This document shows, piece after piece, positions 1 through 6,662 of a DNA stretch of 9,029 nt. The notes beneath the pieces were generated by a model. That model had not been told where the DNA came from and searched no databases. It was given only the letters and a program-made list of their open reading frames with translations. The position numbers and the translations under genes were made by a program. Position 1 is the stretch's first letter. Each line of letters starts with the position of its first letter. Origin of the DNA: Eubacteriales Family XIII. Incertae Sedis bacterium (lineage in GTDB: Bacteria; Bacillota_A; Clostridia; Peptostreptococcales; Anaerovoracaceae); contig JAITLA010000119.1 of the NCBI GenBank assembly GCA_031278145.1, positions 1 through 9,029 on the forward strand. The letters are read 5' to 3'.

Positions 1-1
1 C

Positions 2-1285
2 ACCCGGTTGCCTTACGCCGTAGGGCTGGCCGCCACGCTGGCGGTGGTCATAGCGCTTCTGCTGATGCTTTTAAGGTCCAATCGGCGGATAGCCAAGGCC
101 GCCTTGGAAGCATCGCGGACCAAAAGCGATTTTTTGGCAAAGATGAGTCACGAGATACGCACGCCCATGAACGCCGTCATCGGCTTTTCCGACATGCTGC
201 TCCAGCGTGAACTGCCCGGCGATATCCGCAAAGAGGTATGGAACATCAAGCAGGCCGGATCCAGACTCATTTCCATTATCAACGACATTCTGGACTTTTC
301 AAAAATTGAAGCGGGAAAGATGGACATCGCGGACAGTGAATATATGTTTGCTTCCTTGATTCGCGATGTGGAAAATATCATCAAATTCAAGAATGCCGAC
401 GGTTCGATTGAATTCATCACCGACATCGACCCCACCCTGCCCAACAAACTGCGGGGCGACATGATCCGTGTCAGGCAGGTCCTGCTGAATCTCCTCAGCA
501 ACGCGCTCAAGTACACCCGGGAGGGTTCCGTCACCTTTACCGTTTTCGGCGTGAAGCGGGAGGAGGATAGGATCCTGCTTTCCTTTGAGGTGGCCGATAC
601 GGGAGTCGGGATCAGGCAGGAAGACATGGAGAACCTTTTCGACAGCTTTAACCAGATCGACGCCTCAAAAAATCCGGGTATCGAGGGAACCGGTCTTGGC
701 CTTACCATTTCCCAAAATCTGTGCCACCTGATGGGCGGCGAGATCACGGTGCGCAGCGTATACGGAGAAGGCAGCGTATTCACCGCCCTCATCCCCCAGG
801 GTATTGTGGACGGGCAACCCTTCAGACAGCAGGACGAAGAAACCGAAGCCGTCTTGCAGGGCACCAAAAAACGGATTATCGAATTCACCGCGCCCAAGGC
901 GAGGGTCTTGGCGGTTGACGATTCCGCGGTCAACCTGACCGTGCTCAAGGGCCTGTTGCGACCCTACGGGATGCAGATCGACTTCTGCCTGTCCGGGGAG
1001 AAGTCCGTTGATCTGGTGCGGCGGCGTTCCTACGATCTCATCTTTATGGATCACATGATGCCGGGCATGGATGGGGTGGAGGCTGTGGCGGCGATACGGA
1101 GAGAGGAAGGCGGAGGCGCCGTCCCCATTATCGCACTGACCGCAAACGCCATCTCCGGAATGCGGGAGATGTTTCTGGAGAACGGTTTCAATGATTATCT
1201 CTCCAAACCCATCGATATGGCGAAACTGGACAAACTCGTCGCGATTTGGATAAACGATGAGCTGAAAGTCAAAATGGAAGCCTGA
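2..1285 (+). CDS. Hybrid sensor histidine kinase, C-terminal part (HisKA, HATPase, receiver); 5' truncated
   Basis: Membrane-bound hybrid sensor kinase; the reading frame is still open at the left edge, so the N-terminal sensor region is missing. Counting from the TTG at 8 (not a true start), residues 3-22 form a hydrophobic membrane helix, apparently the last one before the cytoplasmic part. The HisKA H-box SHEIRTPMNAVIGFSD follows, with phospho-acceptor His48. The ATPase domain shows the N-box (NLLSNALKYT, Asn165), the G1 box (DTGVG, 197-201) and the G2 box (EGTGLGL, 226-232). A C-terminal receiver domain (about 298-420) has the acidic pair Asp304/Asp305, phospho-acceptor Asp348 in FMDHMMPGMDG, Thr378 and Lys400, so it appears active. 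No Hpt domain or output domain follows, so the final phospho-relay partner is probably encoded elsewhere. The gene ends with TGA and is followed by a terminator, making it the last gene of its transcript. The stimulus cannot be deduced. Confidence 0.93.
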   Translation, partial: TRLPYAVGLAATLAVVIALLLMLLRSNRRIAKAALEASRTKSDFLAKMSHEIRTPMNAVIGFSDMLLQRELPGDIRKEVWNIKQAGSRLISIINDILDFSKIEAGKMDIADSEYMFASLIRDVENIIKFKNADGSIEFITDIDPTLPNKLRGDMIRVRQVLLNLLSNALKYTREGSVTFTVFGVKREEDRILLSFEVADTGVGIRQEDMENLFDSFNQIDASKNPGIEGTGLGLTISQNLCHLMGGEITVRSVYGEGSVFTALIPQGIVDGQPFRQQDEETEAVLQGTKKRIIEFTAPKARVLAVDDSAVNLTVLKGLLRPYGMQIDFCLSGEKSVDLVRRRSYDLIFMDHMMPGMDGVEAVAAIRREEGGGAVPIIALTANAISGMREMFLENGFNDYLSKPIDMAKLDKLVAIWINDELKVKMEA

Positions 1286-1419
1286 GGGGCGACTTCAAAA
1301 TACGCATCGTTCCGTATTTCCCCATTCGCGCGTGCGGGAGCGCAAAAATACATTTATATTAAAAGCGATCAAAAATGAGGCAATCCTCTCGCAAATGCGA
1401 TATGATATAGGGAGCGCCG

Positions 1420-1446
1420 AAGCCGCGTCGAATGTCGCGGCTTTTT
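1420..1446 (+). terminator. Rho-independent terminator after the hybrid kinase gene
   Basis: An 8-bp perfect stem (AAGCCGCG at 1420-1427 pairing with CGCGGCTT at 1436-1443) with an 8-nt loop runs into a T-tract at 1442-1446. The T-run is on the plus strand only, so it acts on rightward transcription. It lies 134 bp after the kinase stop and 67 bp before the transporter start, and probably separates the two transcripts. A promoter-like TATGAT at 1401-1406 just upstream leaves open a leader/attenuator role. Confidence 0.75.
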
Positions 1447-1513
1447 CATGGGAGCCGTCCGGCGATTCGCCGGCGACGAAGCGGCGCCGATAAGGAATTG
1501 GGGGGATTTCACA

Positions 1514-2518
1514 ATGAACAACGCAGTCAAATCAACGTGTATTTTAACGCTTTCGGCCATGATCTGGGGTTTTGCCTTCGTCGCGCAACGCTCCGGCATG
1601 GAGCACGTCGGGCCGTTTTTTTTCAACGGCGTCCGCACCGTGTTGGGCGCGCTTACTCTGATCGTCTTTCTTTTGATTCAAAGCGGCGCGCGGCGCGGCG
1701 CGGGAGCGTCGAAACTTCCGCCGTCCGCCGATCCCGCGCGGGCGCGCGTGGCCGGCAAGCCCGCCGCCTTCTTGAACGACGAAAGGAAAACCCTGCTGCA
1801 AGGCGGGCTCCTGTGCGGGCTCGTCCTCTTTGCGGGCTCCAATTTTCAGCAGATCGGGCTCGTATTCACCACCGCGTCGAAGGCGGGCTTCATCACCGCG
1901 CTCTATATTATTTTAGTGCCTATTTTCGGAATATTTTTAAGACATAAAACCCATTGGAACACTTGGACGGGCGTGCTGCTCGCCGCCGCGGGGCTGTATT
2001 GCCTGTGTGTCACGGAAAGCCTCAGCATCGATCCCGGCGACTTGGTCATACTCTTTGGCGCGGCGTTTTGGGCCGTACACATACTCGTCATCGATCATTT
2101 TGTGCGACGCACGAGCGCCATTCGGCTTTCCTGCATGCAGTTCCTCGTATGCGGCGCGTTCAGCCTCGCGGTCATGCCCTTCGCGGACGCGCATTTCATG
2201 ACGTCGCCCGCGCTCAGGCTCGAAAGCGTGCTCGCGGCGCTGCCCGCAATCCTCTACACGGGCGTCCTCTCGTCGGGCGCGGGCTTCACTTTGCAGGCCG
2301 TGGGCCAAAGATACGCCAATCCCACCGCCGCCTCCATCATCATGAGCACGGAAGCGATCTTCGGCGTGATAGGCGGCTTCCTCCTGCTGGGCGAGCGCTT
2401 CACGGGGCGCGAACTGCTGGGCTGCGTCCTGATGTTCGCGGCCGTGATACTGGCGCAGCTGCCGCTCGGCGGACGCGAAGCCGCGCGGGCGGAGCGGTCG
2501 GCCCAAGGCTCACGATAA
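1514..2518 (+). CDS. DMT-superfamily (EamA) membrane transporter
   Basis: Predicted inner-membrane metabolite transporter of the drug/metabolite (EamA, RhaT-like) superfamily, 334 aa. About ten hydrophobic helices can be traced (roughly 8-26, 34-56, 97-115, 121-143, 148-166, 176-195, 205-222, 236-259, 270-293, 300-317), the usual two EamA repeats. The N-terminal MIWGFAFVAQ and the late NPTAASIIMSTEAIFGVIGGFLLLGE are typical family signatures, including the conserved Pro and GE of the last repeat. The frame is open back to an ATG at 1448, but that start sits directly after the terminator T-tract and would add a hydrophilic non-family leader. The ATG at 1514 has a GGGGGGA site 7 nt upstream and begins just before the first helix. 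An unusually long hydrophilic Arg/Ala-rich loop (about 57-95) separates helices 2 and 3. The substrate is unknown; family members export amino acids, nucleotides or other small metabolites. It is convergent with the fab operon, 51 bp away. Confidence 0.9.
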   Translation: MNNAVKSTCILTLSAMIWGFAFVAQRSGMEHVGPFFFNGVRTVLGALTLIVFLLIQSGARRGAGASKLPPSADPARARVAGKPAAFLNDERKTLLQGGLLCGLVLFAGSNFQQIGLVFTTASKAGFITALYIILVPIFGIFLRHKTHWNTWTGVLLAAAGLYCLCVTESLSIDPGDLVILFGAAFWAVHILVIDHFVRRTSAIRLSCMQFLVCGAFSLAVMPFADAHFMTSPALRLESVLAALPAILYTGVLSSGAGFTLQAVGQRYANPTAASIIMSTEAIFGVIGGFLLLGERFTGRELLGCVLMFAAVILAQLPLGGREAARAERSAQGSR

Positions 2519-2569
2519 GCGGCTCGCTTTGCGGATGATTGAAATCAAGCCGTATCGCGGCATCTCCCG

Positions 2570-4081
2570 TCAGCAAAAGGCTTTGAAGATATCCGCCACC
2601 GTGGCATACGGCGCGGCGCGGCCTCCGTTTTCGGCGCAGAACAGGATCCCGTTCTCCGCGTCGCCCCGCGCCGTCGCGCCCAGCGCCTCGGCCAAGCAGA
2701 AGGGAATGTCCTTTTTCGGGCAGAGGTCGATGCAGCCGATGCAGTGCGCGGGATCCGCGTTTCCGCGCGCGACGCGATCCGTGAGCGCGTTGCGCAGCAT
2801 CCGCACGGGCATGCCGAGGGGACTTCCCAGGATAAGCGCCTCTCGCCGCTTCGCTTCCGCGTACACGGCGCGCACGGACGGCGGCACGGCGCAGTCCGGC
2901 GTCAGGGCAAAGGGCTCGTCGAGCTGTATACCGTCCGCACCGTAGGCGACGGCCCGCTTCACCTCCGCGCGGTTCATCGCGCCGTTTGCCACGATAAGCG
3001 GGCAGTTCGGCAGGTCCGCAAGCTCATGCTTGATCTCGACCACATTTCGATAGAAACCGGCCGCCGCACTGTCGAGCCGTTCCTCCTTGAAGCCGAGGAT
3101 CCCGCATTTGGACGGGCCCTCGAAGATCACCGCGTCCGGCGCGCGGTTGTATTTCTTTGCCCAGCTTTTGCGCAGGAGCCGGACGGCCCGCGCGGAAGAG
3201 ATCATCGGCACGAGCTTCACGCCGGAATCCCCCGCCATGGCGGGGAGCGAGATGGGTATCCCCATCCCCGCGACGATGATGTCCACGCCGGCCTCGATTG
3301 CCGCCCTCACGGCCCGCGCGCAGTCCGGCGCCGCGTAGAGGACGTTCACGGCAATCGCGCCCGCGCCCCCTCCCGCGCGCAGGCGCGCGCAGGCATCCGA
3401 AACGTCCCGCCCGAAGGCGCGGAGGTTCGCCGCCCGGGGATCGCGGGCATAATCGGGTTCCGTGCAGCCGGGCTGCGCGGATGTGATAAGACCCACCCCG
3501 CCGCAGAGCGCAATCGCGGCGGCCAAACGCGGCGAAGAGAAGGCCGCGCCCATGTCGCCTTGCACGATGGGCGCCGGTATCTCCAGATCGCCGATGCGGA
3601 TGGGGCGCAGCGGCGGTTCCCGCTCCGCCCGTATCGGACGGACGGCCTGCATCCGAAAATACTCCTCCACATTTTCCAAGGAGAGCAGCAGCAGGCTTCT
3701 CTGTTCCTCCGTCAGCGACGCGAAGGCCGTTTCCGTCATCGCTTCCCCGAAGGCCGCATGCGCGCGCGCGAGCGCCGCGCCCTCCTCCGTCAGCGAAAGC
3801 TTCACGATGCGCCTGTCCTCGGGTACGCGAAAGCGGTGCACACAGCCTTTTTTGACCAATTTGTCGATTGCGGTCGTGAGCGCGCCGACGCTGATCCGAA
3901 GCCCCGCGGCTACCTGCGTCATGGTCTTGGCCCTGCCGACGCCGATCTCCGCCAGCACGTGCATCTCGCTGCCCGAGATCCGCCCTGCGGAAGCGCGGCG
4001 CGCCGCGTCCTCCAAAACGGGCGGGATGGTCTGAAAGAGGCGCGTGAGTATTTTGTTCAGCTTGTCGACTTGATTCTTCAT
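2570..4081 (-). CDS. MarR-type regulator fused to a nitronate monooxygenase/FabK-like domain
   Basis: A 503-aa two-domain protein in one uninterrupted frame. Residues 1-145 are a MarR-family winged helix: recognition region near 54-80 (MTQVAAGLRISVGALTTAID), then the wing motif PEDRRIVKLSLTEEG (87-101) with the typical Asp-Arg. Residues about 158-503 match the clostridial nitronate monooxygenase (2-nitropropane dioxygenase) TIM-barrel family, which is related to FabK. Landmarks are IRIGDLEIPAPIVQGDMG, VPMISSARAVRLLRKSW, PDAVIFEGP, LGFKEE and SPLGMPVRMLRNAL. A C-terminal Cys cluster lies at 447, 450, 454 and 462. Several FMN and catalytic motifs are altered: the usual GGH is CGI (326-328), QGGMG is QGDMG, the GG phosphate loop is NGAM (366-369) and GTRF is DEPF (388-391). 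It is the last gene of the fab operon, 15 bp after fabZ and in the same frame, with no Shine-Dalgarno before the ATG, so translation probably depends on coupling. An internal ATG at 3652 has a strong ribosome site. The proposed role is a FabT-like regulator of fatty-acid synthesis with a sensory barrel. The fold calls are secure; the function is inference. Confidence 0.88.
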   Translation of the reverse strand: MKNQVDKLNKILTRLFQTIPPVLEDAARRASAGRISGSEMHVLAEIGVGRAKTMTQVAAGLRISVGALTTAIDKLVKKGCVHRFRVPEDRRIVKLSLTEEGAALARAHAAFGEAMTETAFASLTEEQRSLLLLSLENVEEYFRMQAVRPIRAEREPPLRPIRIGDLEIPAPIVQGDMGAAFSSPRLAAAIALCGGVGLITSAQPGCTEPDYARDPRAANLRAFGRDVSDACARLRAGGGAGAIAVNVLYAAPDCARAVRAAIEAGVDIIVAGMGIPISLPAMAGDSGVKLVPMISSARAVRLLRKSWAKKYNRAPDAVIFEGPSKCGILGFKEERLDSAAAGFYRNVVEIKHELADLPNCPLIVANGAMNRAEVKRAVAYGADGIQLDEPFALTPDCAVPPSVRAVYAEAKRREALILGSPLGMPVRMLRNALTDRVARGNADPAHCIGCIDLCPKKDIPFCLAEALGATARGDAENGILFCAENGGRAAPYATVADIFKAFC

Positions 4082-4096
4082 GCGGCGCGGGCGCGC

Positions 4097-4534
4097 TTAT
4101 GCGCCGACGGCGAACAATATTTCGCAGCGGCAGGCGAGCTTTTCCCCAAGGCGCGCCGTCCCCGTCCCCGTCCCCGCTCGACGCCTGAGCCGATCCAGAC
4201 ACAGCTCGAGCGTCAGAACGTCGCCCGGCACCACCTTCTCGCGAAATTTCGCGTTGTCGATGCCGCCGAAGTAGGCGATCTTGCCGCGGTATTCCTCCAT
4301 GGTCAGGATGGCCACCGCGCCCGCCTGCGCCAGCGCTTCCACGATCAGCACCCCCGGCATGACCTTCTCCTGCGGAAAGTGTCCGCGAAAATAGTATTCC
4401 TCCGCGCGCACGCGTTTGACGGCAAGCACGCGGCGGCCCGGCTCCAATTCCAGCACCTCGTCTATCAGGAGGAAGGGATCGCGGTGCGGGATGATTTCCA
4501 TGATCTGATCGCGATTCAATAATATTTCGCTCAT
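4097..4534 (-). CDS. fabZ: 3-hydroxyacyl-[acyl-carrier-protein] dehydratase FabZ
   Basis: Cytosolic hot-dog-fold dehydratase that converts 3-hydroxyacyl-ACP to trans-2-enoyl-ACP in type II fatty-acid synthesis. At 145 aa it has the usual family length. The N-terminal IMEIIPHRDPFLLIDEV and the active-site block RGHFPQEKVMPGVLIVEALAQAG are diagnostic. They contain the catalytic His of GHFP and the Glu of VEALAQ. FGGIDNAKFREKVVPGD is the expected second half. The start ATG has AAGGAG at 4544-4539, with a short 4-nt spacer. The C-terminal part carries an unusual Gly-Thr-Gly-Thr-Gly-Thr stretch encoded by a tandem hexanucleotide. It lies 75 bp after fabF and 15 bp before the MarR fusion gene, whose frame it shares. 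No biotin carrier gene (accB) sits between fabF and fabZ, although one is common there in Firmicutes. Confidence 0.96.
   Translation of the reverse strand: MSEILLNRDQIMEIIPHRDPFLLIDEVLELEPGRRVLAVKRVRAEEYYFRGHFPQEKVMPGVLIVEALAQAGAVAILTMEEYRGKIAYFGGIDNAKFREKVVPGDVLTLELCLDRLRRRAGTGTGTARLGEKLACRCEILFAVGA
4156..4173. repeat. Hexanucleotide tandem repeat (CCGTCC x3) inside fabZ
   Basis: Three perfect head-to-tail copies of CCGTCC, followed by a partial fourth copy (CCG), lie in the 3' part of fabZ. Read on the coding strand they encode alternating Gly and Thr. The unit is six bases, so a change in copy number would add or remove Gly-Thr pairs without shifting the frame. The stretch corresponds to the turn before the last beta strand, where length variation may be tolerated. 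Confidence 0.7.
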
Positions 4535-4609
4535 TTCACTCCTTGTGTTGCCATTCCTCTGTGCGGATCGGCGCGATGAACGGACGCTTGGTCCCCCGCG
4601 CGCCGCGCG

Positions 4610-5839
4610 CTATGCGTAGCGCTTGAACAGCACCGTGGCGTTGTGCCCGCCGAAGCCGAGCGAGTTTGACATCACATAGCGAAGCTCCGCCTTGCGCGCG
4701 CCCTCCGTCACATAGTCCAGATCCAATTCCGCATCCGGAACCCTCAGATTGATTGTGGGGGGAATGATGCCGTCCCGCATCGATTGCAGGCAGATCACCG
4801 CCTCCAGCGCGCCCGCCGCGCCGAGCATGTGCCCCGTCATGCTCTTGGTCGAGCTGACCGGCACGCGATAGGCCGCCTCGCCGAAAACCGCCTTGATGGC
4901 CTGTGTTTCAAACAGATCGTTGTAGGGCGTGCCCGTTCCGTGCGCGTTGATATAGGAGATCTCCTCCGGCGAAACGCCTGCGGAATCGAGCGCCATGCGC
5001 ATGGATTTCGCCGCGCCGACGCCGTCCGGCGCCGGTTGCGTGATATGGAAGGCGTCGCAAGTGCTTCCGTAGCCCACCACCTCTCCGTAGATCGTCGCGC
5101 CGCGCGCCTGCGCGTGCGCAAGCGCCTCCAGCACGACCATGGCCGCGCCCTCGCCCATCACAAAGCCGTCGCGCTCCTTGTCGAAGGGCGTGGAACACCT
5201 GTCGGGATCCCTCCGCCCGGACATGGCCGTCATGTTCGTAAAACCCGCGAAGCAGGTGGCGGCAAAGGGCGCCTCGCCCGCGCCCGCGATGATCGCGTCG
5301 ATGTAGCCGTGCCGTATGGTGCGCCACGCCTCGCCGATGGCGTGCGTCCCGCAGGCGCAGGCCGTCACCATATCGATTGCGGAGCCTTGGGCCTTGCACG
5401 CGATGGCGATATTACCGGCCAATATATTGCCGATGATCATGGGAACGAGCAGGGGGGACACCCGTCCCGCGCCCCGTTCCGTGAACTTTCTGAATTCGCT
5501 TTCCAGGGTGGAAATGCCGCCTATGCCGCTGCCCGCGTACACGCCGAGGCGATCCGGCTCTATGTTCTCCCCGCTGACGAGGCCGCTCATCTCCATGGCC
5601 TCAAAAGCCGCCGTCACGCCGTACTGACTGAACAGGTCCATCCTGCGGGCCTCGCGCTTGTCGCGGTATTCAAAGCCCTTGACCTCCGCGCCCAGCGTCA
5701 CGTTCAACTCCGCCACGTCGATCTTCGTAATCGCGCCGATGCCGTTTCTGCCGGCCTTGATGCCCGCCCAAGTATCCGCGAGATTGTTGCCGAGGGGGCT
5801 GACCGCACCCATCCCCGTAATAACCACTCTTCTTTCCAT
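4610..5839 (-). CDS. fabF: Beta-ketoacyl-ACP synthase II FabF
   Basis: Elongation condensing enzyme of type II fatty-acid synthesis, 409 aa. It decarboxylates malonyl-ACP and joins it to the growing acyl chain. The thiolase-fold catalytic triad is visible: Cys161 in VTACACGTHAIGEA, His300 in NAHGTGTPYND and His337 in STKSMTGHMLGAAGALE. The C-terminal SNSLGFGGHNATVLF loop is also typical. The start is the ATG at 5839, giving the canonical MERRVVITGMGAVSPLGN. It is preceded by AAGAGG (5853-5848) with an 8-nt spacer. An open frame continues 66 codons further upstream, but that part overlaps the end of fabG in another frame and has no family resemblance. A second Cys sits two residues after the nucleophile (TAC-A-C). 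The gene is 76 bp after fabG and 75 bp before fabZ. FabF rather than FabB-like is chosen from overall motif form; no FabH is present in the window. Confidence 0.97.
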   Translation of the reverse strand: MERRVVITGMGAVSPLGNNLADTWAGIKAGRNGIGAITKIDVAELNVTLGAEVKGFEYRDKREARRMDLFSQYGVTAAFEAMEMSGLVSGENIEPDRLGVYAGSGIGGISTLESEFRKFTERGAGRVSPLLVPMIIGNILAGNIAIACKAQGSAIDMVTACACGTHAIGEAWRTIRHGYIDAIIAGAGEAPFAATCFAGFTNMTAMSGRRDPDRCSTPFDKERDGFVMGEGAAMVVLEALAHAQARGATIYGEVVGYGSTCDAFHITQPAPDGVGAAKSMRMALDSAGVSPEEISYINAHGTGTPYNDLFETQAIKAVFGEAAYRVPVSSTKSMTGHMLGAAGALEAVICLQSMRDGIIPPTINLRVPDAELDLDYVTEGARKAELRYVMSNSLGFGGHNATVLFKRYA

Positions 5840-5915
5840 CTTCTTTACCTCTTGCGTATAAACCGCTGCCCAAAACTTCAATCGAAACCACTCAAACGCC
5901 GCGATGATTTTCGTC

Positions 5916-6662
5916 CTACATAACGATTCCGCCGTCCACGCACAACACCTGCCCCGTAATATAAGCCGCGTCGTCGGAGGCGAGGAAGGCCACGGCCTTG
6001 GCCACATCGGCCGGCGTGCCCGCGCGCCCAAGACCAATCGCTTCCGCCATCGCGGCCCGCTGCGCCTCGGGAAGCACCTCCGTCATCTCCGTCGCTATGT
6101 AGCCGGGCGCCACGGCGTTGACCGTAACATTGCGCGATCCGAGCTCCTTTGCCGCCGACAGGGTCATGCCGATCAGCCCGGCCTTTGCCGCCGCGTAGTT
6201 CACCTGACCGGGATTGCCCCGCAGGCCCACGACGGACGAGATGTTGACGATGCGCCCCGCGCGTTGCTTCGTCATGAGGGGCGCGAAGGCCCGCAGCATA
6301 TAGAAGGCGCCGGAGAGGTCCGTGCGCAGGATATCGTCGAAGTCCGCGGCGCGCATGCGCAGCAGCAGCTTGTCCCGCGTGAGGCCCGCGTTGTTCACAA
6401 GGATATCGACGCGGCCGAAGCGCTCCTTCACGCGCGCGAGCGCCGCCTCGCTGTGCGCCGGGTCCGCCGCGTCGCCCCGCAGGATTTCCACGCGGACCTT
6501 GTGCGCGGCCAGAAGGCCGAGGCATTCCTCGGCGGCCGCCTCGTTGCCGCGATACGTGAGCAGGAGATCGGCGCCCCGCTCCGCGAGCTCCAAGGCCACG
6601 GCGCGGCCGATCCCGCGCGTGCCGCCCGTAACGACGGCCACCTTTCCCGTCAGCGCGCGCAT
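5916..6662 (-). CDS. fabG: 3-oxoacyl-[acyl-carrier-protein] reductase FabG
   Basis: NADPH-dependent short-chain dehydrogenase that reduces 3-oxoacyl-ACP to 3-hydroxyacyl-ACP, 248 aa, the usual length. The nucleotide-binding TGGTRGIG is at 12-19, NNAG at 90-93, the catalytic Ser143 in ISSVVG, and Tyr156 and Lys160 in NYAAAKAG. The C-terminal YITGQVLCVDGG is typical of FabG. The fourth tetrad position, normally Asn in the family (as in TNLxG), reads Asp115 here (RTDLSGAF). The ATG has AAGGAG at 6676-6671 with an 8-nt spacer, located inside the end of fabD. The two genes overlap by 13 bp, which suggests translational coupling. A 76-bp gap without recognisable signals separates it from fabF. Confidence 0.97.
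   Translation of the reverse strand: MRALTGKVAVVTGGTRGIGRAVALELAERGADLLLTYRGNEAAAEECLGLLAAHKVRVEILRGDAADPAHSEAALARVKERFGRVDILVNNAGLTRDKLLLRMRAADFDDILRTDLSGAFYMLRAFAPLMTKQRAGRIVNISSVVGLRGNPGQVNYAAAKAGLIGMTLSAAKELGSRNVTVNAVAPGYIATEMTEVLPEAQRAAMAEAIGLGRAGTPADVAKAVAFLASDDAAYITGQVLCVDGGIVM

Noticed and set aside
148..948. A 266-codon minus-strand frame across the hybrid kinase.
   Set aside because: The plus strand encodes all kinase and receiver motifs in order; the antisense frame has no recognisable features.
2517..2529. A small hairpin (AAGCG, GCT loop, CGCTT) between the convergent transporter and fab operon ends.
   Set aside because: The stem is only 5 bp and the T-run is three bases, too weak to call a terminator. 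No other clear terminator was found in the 51-bp gap.
2744..4522. A 592-codon open frame on the plus strand opposite the MarR fusion gene and fabZ, longer than either real gene.
   Set aside because: It is Arg/His/Ala-rich without any recognisable domain and lies entirely antisense to two genes with clear family motifs. High GC removes stop codons and produces such shadows.
4784..5923. A 379-codon plus-strand frame opposite fabF.
   Set aside because: Same pattern: antisense to a gene with a complete catalytic triad, low-complexity basic composition and no family resemblance.
5840..6037. A 66-codon upstream extension of the fabF frame.
   Set aside because: It overlaps the 3' end of fabG in another frame and is not FabF-like, whereas the ATG at 5839 has a well-spaced ribosome site and the canonical FabF N-terminus.
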